Below are positions 1-8,514 of a stretch of DNA of 27,381 nucleotides, in pieces. Origin of the DNA: Isoetes engelmannii (Eukaryota; Streptophyta; Lycopodiopsida; Isoetales; Isoetaceae); contig JAANSK020080020.1 of NCBI GenBank assembly GCA_011763485.2, positions 1 to 27,381 on the forward strand, in the 5' to 3' direction. Position 1 is the first letter of the stretch. Every line of letters begins with the position of its first letter. The translations under genes and the position numbers were made by a program. The notes beneath the pieces were generated by a model, which worked only from the letters and a program-made list of their open reading frames with translations, ran no database searches and was not told where the DNA came from.

Positions 1-212
1 GGACTTGGTCGCATAGGAAAAAGCAATGCTCGAGAGTCTCAGGTTGCCGCTTACACAATGGGCAAAGTTCTGAAATATGGGGAGCAAACTTATGGACCAG
101 CACGTTAACCCGCGGGCATCTATGAAGGATCTGCCACCACAAGGCAGAGATTTTAGGATGAAGCAACTTATCCCAAGCCCAGGCCCACATTCGCTTCTCA
201 GGATCTTGCTCC
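1..212 (-). mobile_element. LINE fragment: reverse-transcriptase zinc-binding (zf-RVT) domain
   Basis: Read on the minus strand, this stretch gives a frame with the hallmarks of the zinc-binding domain that follows the reverse transcriptase in plant L1-type LINEs. It has a W-x-W-D-K-L block, then ALWWQILHRCPRVNVL, then CPLCKRQPETLEHCFF with a trailing C. The CPLC...ETLEHCFF spacing matches the C-x2-C...H-x4-C pattern of the family. The piece runs off the left edge of the window, so the LINE 3' end lies outside. Toward higher coordinates the frame meets a stop near 215, and coding-like sequence seems to continue in another frame, so the copy is decayed. No endonuclease or full RT is visible here. 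Confidence 0.75.
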
Positions 213-512
213 GTGCAATAATCAAATCAATAAAATCTGCAAGAAGCAACCAATTGATTAGAAATCTAAATAGAGTAGGAAGGTATTCTAATAGCAATGC
301 AAATCTCAGAAGATGTATGTAGGTCTGTTTTTTGAAAAAAAGCATGAATTTATGAGAGAAGACAAACACCAATTCAAATTCTTAAATGATGAAAGCAGAT
401 GAAGGCAATTCAAACTTTTGACAAGTTGAGGCAATTCATGAGTGGAAACGAAAGCAAATCTGATTTTTCTTACGATTCATAAAAAAGAAAGGACCAAACT
501 TACCTTCTTTGC
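213..512. other. No gene seen; decayed LINE flank
   Basis: About 230-300 may still be degraded LINE sequence, because a coding-like LLADFIDLIIAR block is readable on the minus strand. The rest is A-rich and shows no ORF, repeat or RNA gene that I can support. Confidence 0.4.
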
Positions 513-863
513 ATGCTGGTAAAATCTTTCACAGGCAGCTCCGACTTGATCCAGGCAAAATCTTCCAAAGGCAGCTCTGATTTGATCCGGTGCATGCAGG
601 CGATGCAGCAGAAGAAGAATGACACCGAAATTCCCCTTCCCGTTAATTTCCTTTCTAGATTACGTACATCAATGGTATACTTGTTGAAGGACGAGTTCTT
701 GGCATACACCATGTACCAGCAGTCTATGACTGCCGAATGCGACAAAGCTGCCATGCTCATGATCACAAAACAAGAAGAGGAGGAACAAATATGGACAAAG
801 AATGAGGGAAACGTGCGCCAAATGTGGCTCACCAAATTTGAGATAAAACCTGAATACATCTGA
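513..863 (+). CDS. Unrecognised 116-residue reading frame with an in-frame 12-residue repeat
   Basis: An open frame from ATG at 513 to TGA at 861-863. Its start carries a 36 bp direct repeat (521-556 and 557-590). The period is exactly 12 codons, giving the repeated peptide K-S-x-x-G-S-S-D-L-I. The rest is hydrophilic, with a Met- and Glu-rich stretch (ITKQEEEEQIWTKNEG) that could form a short helix. I recognise no domain. The antisense frame is also open, but it is rich in Cys, Phe and Ser as expected of a shadow. No TATA box or splice sites stand out, so this may be an exon fragment or chance. The family is unknown. Confidence 0.2.
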   Translation: MLVKSFTGSSDLIQAKSSKGSSDLIRCMQAMQQKKNDTEIPLPVNFLSRLRTSMVYLLKDEFLAYTMYQQSMTAECDKAAMLMITKQEEEEQIWTKNEGNVRQMWLTKFEIKPEYI

Positions 864-948
864 AGAGGCTCCGGTCTAATATAGTGTAGACCGCTAATCT
901 GAGCTCTGGATCTAACTAAATCTAAACCACACACTTATGCTAATCTAA

Positions 949-1091
949 ACATGCCAAGTGTAGTCGGCCACCACTAACACCTGGCATGTGCAAATGTTAA
1001 CCACTCCCCTAAAAGTTTTTAGCACAAAAATATATACAGACTTTTATAAAACAAGTCTGCCATGTACAACATGGTGCTAAAAAATTAGGAG
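949..1091. repeat. Foldback cluster: one hairpin plus a nested three-stem inverted repeat
   Basis: Two neighbouring foldbacks. The first pairs 949-961 (ACATGCCAAGTGT) with 977-989 (ACACCTGGCATGT), 12 of 13 positions, across a 15 nt loop. The second has an outer stem of 10 of 10 (TTTTTAGCAC at 1016-1025 with GTGCTAAAAA at 1074-1083). It encloses AGACTT/AAGTCT (1038-1043 with 1053-1058) and CCATGT/ACATGG (1060-1065 with 1069-1074). CCTAA at about 1009 and TTAGG at about 1085 would extend the outer stem past a bulge. It could be a remnant foldback or MITE-like element, or a structured transcript. Nothing shows that it is expressed. Confidence 0.55.
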
Positions 1092-1508
1092 AATTAAACA
1101 ATAGTAACTGTTGGGTTTTTTCGCCGAAACTATTCCGTGCTACTTATCTGTCCTTATTTGCATTCTAGCTCAATGTTCTTTTCTAGGGCAATTTCGCTTC
1201 TGAATTGCTCAATTTGACTGTGTCTGATCTGATTCATTGTAAAACACCTATTAAAATTGTGGGTTCAACTTTCACATGTTCACATTCCCATTTGCAGTCA
1301 CAAAATCTCCTATGACATCATCACTAAACCTGGTGCACGAAGCACCGTTAAATATCTTATACTTAGATCAAGTTGTTAAATTGTATTGGTTAACTATTTG
1401 AGATCATTCAAAAACAAGTCAAGAAAGCCAATCTAAACAAACTTCATTTATCACATTGTGGTGTTAGACAATAATCAATCATCAAAAAATAACATGTGCA
1501 TAAACCGA
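1092..1508. other. AT-rich intergenic stretch, nothing recognised
   Basis: No open frame above chance, no splice-like pairs and no clear tandem repeat. A weak inverted repeat (GCAATT with AATTGC around 1190-1210) is the only structure I noticed. Confidence 0.4.
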
Positions 1509-1830
1509 GGAAGATAGATGTGATGAAATATCATTTGTTAGAGATAATAGTAAGATGTGATGAAATATCATTTCAATAAACTAGAGATATTAGGAAGATA
1601 GATGCAATGAAATATCATATCGATAAATCAAAGATTAATAAATATTAATACACACTATATAGTTTAAGCCGCTAATATAAGCACTTAGAATTACCATGTC
1701 TACAAATCGAAGAAGATAGATGCGATGAAATATTATCCCATTAAACTTGACATATTAAGCATCAATACATATCACACATTTTAAGTTGTTATAAAGACCA
1801 ATTAGTACTACCACGTTCTAGTACCATATC
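1509..1830. repeat. Degenerate repeats around GAAGATAGATGxGATGAAATAT
   Basis: The core AAGATxGATGtgATGAAATATCA recurs at about 1509, 1550, 1593 and 1713. The first and last copies also share the preceding context (AAACCGAG versus AAATCGAA). A longer, more diverged similarity of about 117 bp spacing links 1647-1710 with 1765-1830 (CACACTATATAGTTTAAG versus CACACATTTTAAG, and ATTACCATG versus ACTACCACG). This looks like old local duplication. No coding content. Confidence 0.5.
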
Positions 1831-2025
1831 AAAAAATAATGCTTCTTTATCACGTCATGGAATTGTATTGATGAACTATACTGTATAACTAGATATGGTT
1901 TGTAAACTTGTTGGCCCACAAATGCGTATTGGTTTTAAGATTTGATTTTCAATAGTAAAGCAAAATAAAAAAGTCATATTGATTCAATTTTGAGGGCCTT
2001 ATGTGGAGTGTGTGCATCCACCTTG

Positions 2026-2207
2026 CTATAGGTTAAGTCAGACATACGAGCATGGGCACGATGATTTGATCATTCTGTTCATATTCCTTATGCCATGGCT
2101 TAAAGCCTATAGGTTAAGTCAGGCATATGATCATGGGCGATGATGGGATCATTCTGTTCATGTTCCTTAGGCCATGGTTTAAAGCCTATATAGGTTAAAT
2201 AGGCATG
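2026..2207. repeat. Tandem duplication, 81 bp and 79 bp units plus a partial third
   Basis: Unit 1 (2026-2106) and unit 2 (2107-2185) both begin CTATAGGTTAAGTCAG and end CCATGGxTTAAAGC. They differ at scattered positions and by small indels. A third copy starts at 2186 (CTATATAGGTTAAATAGGC) and fades by 2207. The block lies about 240 bp before the polypurine tract at 2450, so it may belong to the 3' untranslated part of a retrotransposon. Confidence 0.8.
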
Positions 2208-2449
2208 TACATGTTGCAAAGAGATCATGTCGACATAAATAGGAGTTCTTAGGATTTTCTTTAGAACTTAAGACTCTTAATTATTATAATATTGTATTAA
2301 TTGTGTGGATATAGCCTTCACAATTATAGGAGCAAGTTAATATATCGGAAGTTATTGTCATAATAAATTTTATGAAAGTAACTTTTTGTTGCATAAGGTT
2401 GATGCAGGTTCGTTGCCTTAGCACAATGCTGAGGCCAGCATTAAGCTTT

Positions 2450-3720
2450 GGGGGGGAGGGGGGGGGTGTGACGTTCCACTAGAATATACAGTATGAATAC
2501 GTATGTTCTATGGCCACGTCACCATACAAGTCAATGTATAGGTCTTGTATACACGATAGTAGGTCATACCTAGTAAAGGGCAAGGCCAAGTTATCTACAT
2601 AACTTAGCCAACCTTAGGTATGAACACTTATTATCAACATAGATATACCCCTTAGGTGTATTGCCACGTGCAAGCACCTCATTGGAGCCAAGTCGTCATG
2701 ATGTATACCCTAACATTATATAAGCCCAACCCCTAGACCTAGACCACTTTTGCTCAATCTGCTTGACCCTCGAATCATCGTCGCAACTTCGAATTAGAAT
2801 CCCCAAAGATGGAGACCCTAGAGATAGGAGGCAGTTCTTCAGGAACAAGTATTTTGAGTAGATGGTTAGCCAAGTCATCTGGAAGCATTCCAGATGAGTT
2901 AGCATGTTGTATTTCTAGTAGAGCTATCCTAGAACCTTAGTTCCGATCATAAACCCTAATCAATGAACCCTAACTATAAGTTAGAAGTATGATTAGGATT
3001 AGATGATTATTCTTTTGTTATCAAGTTATGCGATGTGATGATGGTTTGATCTCATGTTTCCACCTCTTGTGTATTGGGGGAAGGGGGGGGGTGCACCTAG
3101 AAGCCTATTATCAAATGATGCTTCTAGCTTCGCTTCTATCATTCCCATTATATTTTGGCATGTGCATAGAGCCCACATGGCTAGGGGAACTATTGCGTGA
3201 TTGAACACCAGACAATGGGATACTATGATGAAGTGGAGGGCAGGTTCCTCCTGGGTAAGGCTACAGGGGGTCCTCGTAGTGGACTAGGCTTATTCTCGGT
3301 CACTTCGTGTGGGCCGAGTATGGGTTCGACACTACTCGGGTTGAGGTGTTGCCTTGACTCGTCTAGTTAGTAGGTGTCATCCTGGCTACACATTTGGGGA
3401 GTTAAGTCGAGGAAAGACGTGTGCCATAACAATCCTCTAGTTGTCCATGGATTCGTAGTATCTTCGGGAGGGGACTTGTCCTCTCCTGCCTCATTGAACC
3501 AGGGAGATGCAACCCTCATTGAGTGGTACCATGAAATTAAGTCTCTGGAAGGCTACAATCACCATAGAGCTTGTTCATGGAGTACTCAACCCTAACCATT
3601 GTCTAAATGTCAGCCCAAGGCATTGCTATAACTCAGTCTGAACTATATGTGGACCCTTACCGTAAGTCGATCTCCCCTTTGAGTCTGAGCTAGGGTAGGA
3701 GCCCCACCTGATGTTAACAT
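2450..3720 (+). mobile_element. Polypurine tract and probable LTR of an LTR retrotransposon
   Basis: A G-rich polypurine tract (2450-2466) is followed at once by TGTGACGTTCCAC. A polypurine tract against a 5' TG is the usual junction between an internal region and a 3' LTR in plant Ty3/gypsy elements. A TATA-like box (TATATAA at 2717-2723) lies about 250 bp inside, where an LTR promoter would be. The 3' limit is not clear. I see no primer-binding site beyond it, so the end at 3720 is only a guess from a candidate terminal AACA. No gag or pol coding is visible upstream, so the rest of the element is missing or too decayed to read. It appears to be an old fossil. Confidence 0.45.
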
Positions 3721-4708
3721 GTGTTAGATGCATGTCTTTGGATCGAAGATCATATGGATCTTACGGCCCTTCGTAGTCGATTTTTATATTGTATATGATG
3801 TCGGGCTTATTATATTGTATTTGCTTCTACTGATGTAGGAGCCCCATGAGGAAGAGCCAAACGACACCTTTGTTCCTCAGCTCGAAGTCTTGGCCATCCT
3901 AGTACTTGAGTCCGATGGAGGGCCCATGCGATGGGGAGGCCGTTGTATGGAGAATGTATACGGTGGGGCACCGTATATGATGTATGAAGCGTCGCAGCTG
4001 TGATATCTAAGGGATACCATCTAAGAGCTTGCATGACCATACCATCCATGGATAATAGCTCAACCAATGATTGTGGTACCATCGCCAGATATGTGTTTAA
4101 AGGAGAATGATAGCTGCAACAGTTAAAAAGTTATGTGAACCTATCAGCTTTTCCCAAAATCATCCATTGAAGGTCACCATGATGCGACATGTGAAGATCG
4201 ACCCTAGACCCTCGTATATATCCATTTTCATCTTCTCATCTGGTCCATAAGGGACACGCGTTTTCGACAGCCCCAACCATCGAACCTTATATCATTGTCG
4301 AGGACACATACACAAACAAGATGGACAGATATGGCAACGTAATACCATCACCTTTGTTTTCAATAGCATTTGTGTGTTAAGACCTCGGAGATCTCATTGC
4401 CTTCTCATACCGCCTCCGGGGGTTTGATTACATGGACACCTTACTTTTTAATAGACCATGTAATACCATATGATGGTATAATTTCCCAGGTATCCTATCA
4501 ATCTCGGATAAGATTATCAACAACTAGTGTAACATCTCGCTCAAGGCCATTTCTTAATGTAAAAAGCATGAGCTTGCGAGAAGATGTCCAGGATGAATAG
4601 TTATAGAATGTGTAAATGTGTAGAAATTATGAATAGCCATATCAAACTTATATTGATTGAAGAGTATCAACATGACCTCTTTTATATTGACAACTATATA
4701 TCAATATT
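3721..4708. other. No gene recognised; may include more decayed retrotransposon sequence
   Basis: Short ORFs on both strands, none resembling a known family. The only structure noted is a small palindrome, ATACCAT-ATG-ATGGTAT, near 4467-4483. Composition is close to the preceding LTR-like stretch, so part of it may be the same element. Confidence 0.35.
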
Positions 4709-5163
4709 ATTTACCCCATTTCTAAGTCTATCTACTGCCTCGAAGTTGAGGCTACTCCCATTTGTCATCCACTAATTGGAAAGAGGTTGGATAGAAAAAC
4801 ACCTTTTTCTCTTTGATTGAGGTGTATCTTTGGACGAGGTCAGTTACCTTATCTATCTCTAAATCACTGAAAGATTCTTGTTGAAATCTGTAAAGGAAGA
4901 AGAATAGTTTTTATTTAACAAGAAATAGACAAATGTCAATTAAGCATGCTCCTATATTGACTTGCATTGAGCATGTATTGAAACCAACCATGTATTGTTC
5001 CAATGAGCACCTAACCACTTATCTTTTTGTCTATCTCAAGCACAAACCAACATTTGATGCATCAAATCAAATAGTACGGTCCTTTTGATGATGCTACCAC
5101 CTTTTGAATTGGGAGTGTCCATTTTGTATCTAGAGACATGTTGCCATTGTATAACCATGAGCA
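4709..5163. repeat. Segmental duplication, copy 1
   Basis: Starts at TTTACCCCATTTCTA and ends at ATAACCATGAGCA. It matches 5355-5780 along nearly its whole length. Shared landmarks include TTGAGGCTACTCCCATTTGT, AAATCACT-AAAGATTCTTG, TGTCAATTAAGCATGCTC and ACGGTCCTTTTGATGATG. Sequence outside these ends is not shared. Copy 1 is about 30 bp longer through small insertions. No convincing protein is coded. The direct pair around a short spacer could be a tandem duplication or a very small LTR-like (TRIM-type) element. Copy 2 has TG...CA ends, but copy 1 lacks the TG. Confidence 0.85.
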
Positions 5164-5354
5164 AGGACGAAGAAGAGGCTGGAAAGACCGAGGAGGAAGA
5201 GGGTCACGAAGAAGAGAGAGGAGAGGGAAGCAATGGTCAATAAAGAGATGCTGATGTGAGAAGACGCCGATAACTAGCCACAAGAATGAACAATGCTTAT
5301 ATAGATGCTCATCCCTTCCTAAAATGCAGCTAAACGATACCTCAGATCGATGCC
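5164..5354 (-). other. Spacer between the two duplicated segments, with a minus-strand TATA-like box
   Basis: The first half is GA-rich on the plus strand (runs of GAAGAGG and GAGAGAGG at 5165-5230). On the minus strand CTATATAAGC (about 5294-5303) resembles a TATA box. Past it lies a 47-residue frame without ATG (5273 to 5130), very rich in Leu, Phe and Ser. A CT-rich strand gives such a frame by composition alone, so I do not call a gene. Confidence 0.3.
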
Positions 5355-5780
5355 ATTTACCCCATTTCTATGTATATCTTATTGCCTCGAAATTGAGGCT
5401 ACTCCCATTTGTCATCTACAAATTGAAAAGACATGGGTAGAAAAGTACCTTTTCTCTTTGAATCTCTAATCTCTAAATCACTAAAAGATTCTTGTTGAAA
5501 TCTATAAGGACGACGAACTGTTATTATCCAACAAGAAAGATACAAATGTCAATTAAGCATGCTCTTAAATTGACTTATGCATTGAGTATATACTGAAATT
5601 AGCCATGCATTGTTCCAATGAGCATCTAACCACTTATCTTTTCGTCTGTCCATTAAGCGCAAACCAACATTCCATGCATAAAATCAAATATTACGGTCCT
5701 TTTGATGATGTTACCACCTTTTGACTTGGGAGTATTCATTTTGTATCTAAAGACATTTTGCCATTGTATAGCCATTAGCA
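5355..5780. repeat. Segmental duplication, copy 2
   Basis: Second copy of the segment at 4709-5163, same orientation, ending ATAGCCATTAGCA. Differences are scattered substitutions plus several small indels, heavy enough by eye to suggest an old event. The bases just before it (TG at 5351) and its terminal CA would fit a retroelement end, but a plain duplication is equally possible. Confidence 0.85.
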
Positions 5781-6251
5781 CTTGTATGTATATAATGTTA
5801 AGAAACGTTAGTGCAGTATAATAATATAACTTGGTTGAAAGTGAATATACAAAAACTTGCTTGTATCAAGTGTAATATATGTTCACACCCTTGAAACTCA
5901 CAGCTTTTTGAGGTGAGTTTTTTTAAATCCTAGGTTAGCAATGGGCTTGATGTGCTCTCTTTGTATTGAACTCCTATAGACCTTTTGGTCTCTAGTGGCA
6001 ATCAAATTCAATCAATTTGATAAACTTTTATGACTACAATGAGTACAAGTATTTTACATAACCATGATTATAATTTCAACCAAAAGTGTGTATTAAGAAA
6101 TGTTGTATTATAGGCCTACACGAAACATAATTCGTACCATTAAAAGACTCGCTCGTATTTAAGTGTAAACCTGTATAATACATTATACGGGTAGAATACA
6201 TATGGGTGGCTCGAACGAGAAATTCGGCACAGGCATGTGCTTCCAAGCAAC
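5781..6251. other. Intergenic, nothing recognised
   Basis: AT-rich. A perfect 7+7 palindrome (GTATAAT-AC-ATTATAC, 6173-6188) is the only discrete signal. It sits about 65 bp before the small ORF at 6252 and may include a weak TATA-like element. Confidence 0.35.
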
Positions 6252-6404
6252 ATGTTTGTGTCCAAGGCGATTATGCTGCTGGCTATGGCGGCCGTATTTC
6301 CTGCATCGGATTTTAGGGCGGCTATGGCGGCCACGACGGCTCCGACCTTCCCCAGGCAAGTGCTTTATTCTCTTCCTTTGACAACGGAAATAAAATTCTT
6401 GTAA
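6252..6404 (+). CDS. 50-residue ORF with a secretion-signal-like start; possible first-exon relic
   Basis: ATG at 6252 opens a short frame with a positive residue followed by a hydrophobic run (MFVSKAIMLLAMAAVFPAS), then Ala/Thr-rich sequence (AAMAATTAPTFPRQ), stopping at 6402-6404. The first 35 residues look like an N-terminal signal or targeting peptide. At 6350 the sequence reads CCCAG|GCAAGT, which fits the consensus of a rare GC-AG intron donor. This could therefore be the first exon of a secreted protein whose remainder is absent; no downstream exon was found before the SAUR gene. GC content is higher than in the surroundings. The identity is unknown, and it may be a pseudogene. Confidence 0.25.
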   Translation: MFVSKAIMLLAMAAVFPASDFRAAMAATTAPTFPRQVLYSLPLTTEIKFL

Positions 6405-6621
6405 TCTCGTGTTCAGCCTTAAATTCTTCGTCTAGTCGAGCATTTTGGAGTCTAGAATCCTTTTCTAGATTTCTTAATTCGTGCACAAAATGGTCGTACG
6501 TATCATTTTGGCCCTGTAAAGTTTTAGGTCGACATGTTCTTTATTCCGGCGCCTGGAAGAATCGCGCTTGGCGACAAAGAAGAAGGTCGGATTTTCCGCA
6601 TAAACCTGGTCCAGGTTCGGC

Positions 6622-6629
6622 TATAAATA
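6622..6629 (+). promoter_or_regulatory. TATA box of the SAUR gene
   Basis: TATAAATA in the context GGCTATAAATATTTC, 96 bp before the SAUR start codon. This spacing leaves a 5' untranslated region of about 60 bp, typical of SAUR genes. A TGTCGA core (an auxin-response-element-like TGTCNN) lies on the minus strand about 90 bp further upstream, but a 6-mer alone is weak evidence. Confidence 0.6.
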
Positions 6630-6717
6630 TTTCAACCCTAAAACTGGTTTTTTATTCTCTGTTTTTTGCTTCTGAGAAGGAAGTGGCACTACAGCTATAT
6701 AAGTTTCAATCCGGTGT

Positions 6718-7197
6718 ATGATGAGGGTGATCAGAAGGTGGTCTAGTTCTGGATCAATTTGCAAGAATTCTGTTTCAAATTCTGGAATCCTTAGGCGCTG
6801 GACAACCTGCCCTAGGGAGGACAGAATAATAAGTTTTGAATGCCAGAGGCCTGAAAGTTTCTTGGCAAGGTTTAGCCACAGTTTCAAGTCCAATAAACCT
6901 AGTGTTCCAGCAGGTTGCATCGCTGTTTATGTTGGCAAATCTCGCATGCAGCGCTTTGTAATTCCTATTGCATTCCTTGCCCATCCCCTGTTTAAAAGCC
7001 TGCTTAAAAGGTCAGAAGAAGAATTTGGTTTCGATCAAACAGGTTGTCTTGCGATACCTTGTGAATCTTCCCTTTTTTTGGAGGCTTGCTTCAACATTTC
7101 TAAAGAAGAGACTGCTGAATCTCAGATAGTGGTAAATTCTTTGCCCGGATCATTTACTGGTTCATATGGGCCGATCAGAAAACTGATCATGGTTTAA
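6718..7197 (+). CDS. SAUR-like auxin-responsive protein
   Basis: A single-exon gene of 159 codons. Residues 63-125 form the SAUR domain (Auxin_inducible family): VPAGCIAVYVG at 63-73, then QRFVIPIAFLAHPLFKSLL at 78-96, then SEEEFGF and the CLAIPCE block at 110-116. These are the conserved core positions of the family. The N-terminal 60 residues are basic and Ser-rich, and the C-terminal tail of about 35 residues is longer than in the shortest SAURs, as in the subgroup with long extensions. Known SAURs inhibit PP2C.D phosphatases and so raise plasma-membrane proton-pump activity and cell expansion. Whether this one does is inference from the family. The start is ATG at 6718, with a second ATG in frame at 6721. 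There are no introns, as usual. No related SAUR copy was seen nearby, although SAURs often occur in clusters. Confidence 0.92.
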   Translation: MMRVIRRWSSSGSICKNSVSNSGILRRWTTCPREDRIISFECQRPESFLARFSHSFKSNKPSVPAGCIAVYVGKSRMQRFVIPIAFLAHPLFKSLLKRSEEEFGFDQTGCLAIPCESSLFLEACFNISKEETAESQIVVNSLPGSFTGSYGPIRKLIMV

Positions 7198-7406
7198 TGG
7201 ATTTGCAGCAGAAGAGGGTTTAGCCGATTTACAGAAGGCCAGCATCACATTGCGAATCTATCTAGCTAGCTGCATTTAGCTTAACAGAGCAATTTTGACT
7301 GTAGATAACATCTATATATAAATCAGAGATATCTTATCCTTATGTTTGTAGCACAAGTAGGTAATATAAATATAATACTATTGGTTCTCTAAGGCATTTC
7401 TTGCAT

Positions 7407-7660
7407 GAAGTGTTGGCGAAACATTTAAACTCGAAAGGAAAGACTCCTAATGTTTTTTTACATAACCAGACACAACTCAAATTATATAATTCTCTTCCAT
7501 GGAGTGTTGGGAAGAGTTTTAAACACGAAAGAAAAAAACTCCAGTGTTTTTTACGTAATTGGATTCTGAAAGATTGCACAGGAGTGTTGGGAAAACTTTT
7601 GAACTCGAAAGAAAAAATCTCCTAATGTTTTTTACATGATTGGATTTTGAAAGACGGGGT
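7407..7660. repeat. Three copies of an 80 bp module just downstream of the SAUR gene
   Basis: Copies start at 7407, 7501 and 7581. Copies 2 and 3 are adjacent, exactly 80 bp each. Copy 1 is shorter (to about 7475) and followed by unrelated sequence. The consensus begins GGAGTGTTGGGAAAACTTTT, continues AACTCGAAAGAAAAAA-CTCC, then TGTTTTTTACATGATTGGAT and TGAAAGA. The block lies 210 bp after the SAUR stop codon, beyond the likely 3' untranslated region. Open frames across it are products of the repeat and not credible genes. Confidence 0.88.
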
Positions 7661-8399
7661 TGCAAGACTTTTGGTGCCAAAGTTTAAGCGACGAAGACGT
7701 TGCAACGTCCCATGTAAACACCCAAAAATGTTCAGGACAGAGTTCGTGTGAAAGTATAGTTCGAGTCTGAAATTCGGGGTTGAGAATCCCTATTGTTTGC
7801 AGCAACGATTCTATGCGTCAAGGTTCCTGCACCTTTAGGTGATGGCAGAGAGATGGATTTCGGCTTGAGAGTGCCGGATTTCGGCTTGAGAGTGCCGGAC
7901 TGTGGCGGACTTGGGAGTGCAGGGTTTCTTTAGTCAGGTTCTAGTGATGCCATAGCCATGGCAATGGTCAGCATATACCAGTGCGATTTTTGCACCTAAT
8001 AGCTATGCAGGGCTTTTCTTGGCCAAAATTCATGGATTGTCCAAAAGGGAAGGTTGTATATATTAATCAGGACGTGGTTAATCCGGACAAAAACGGAGTG
8101 GTTAATCCGGACATTCCTTATCAGTCGAGGTGGCAAAAGTCGTGGATGAAATTGTACGTGCGATGGAAGCGTAGCGTGTCGTGTGAGTGGAGGGTGCATA
8201 AAGTGTGGGAGTGGAAGCATCTGAAGTGTCGTGTGAAAAATTGTGGAAGAATGGCGTGTCGTGTAGAAAATTGTGTGAGATATCGTGTGATAAAAAACAA
8301 CTGTAGTGATGTAGTGAGAACGATAACCATAAAATCAAGTAAAAAAGAATATGTACAAAGAAAATGGAGGATCATGAAGGTAAAATTTCAGAGAGGATC
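7661..8399. other. Between SAUR repeats and gypsy pol: short tandem repeats, possible gypsy 3' region
   Basis: A 21 bp unit (GGATTTCGGCTTGAGAGTGCC) occurs at 7855-7875 and 7876-7896, with a third, diverged copy at 7897-7920. A 24 bp spaced repeat (GTGGTTAATCCGGAC) occurs at 8074 and 8098. From 8150 to 8300 GTGTCGTGTGA-like words recur. The right half probably belongs to the 3' untranslated part or LTR of the gypsy element, but I could not place an LTR boundary. The long frames on both strands here are low-complexity and not called. Confidence 0.45.
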
Positions 8400-8514
8400 A
8401 TAGAAAGCGAGTGGCTGTGATGATGACAGAAGCTGATGAAGATGGAGTGGAATGAATTGCAGATGGAGGAGACAATGGAGTAGACAAATGATAGGATCGG
8501 AGTGAAACCATTAA

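Noticed and set aside
3374-3595. 73-codon plus-strand frame
   Set aside because: No recognisable domain and no splice or promoter signal; it lies within LTR-like sequence.
5130-5273. 47-residue minus-strand frame very rich in Leu, Phe and Ser, looking like a signal peptide or membrane segment, with a TATA-like box upstream
   Set aside because: No ATG at its start, and a CT-rich strand yields such residues by composition alone; it also runs into a duplicated non-coding segment.
7981-8403. 140-codon plus-strand frame rich in Lys, Arg, Trp and Val
   Set aside because: Low complexity built on repeated GTGTCGTGTGA words, with no family resemblance; it lies in the probable 3' region of the gypsy element.
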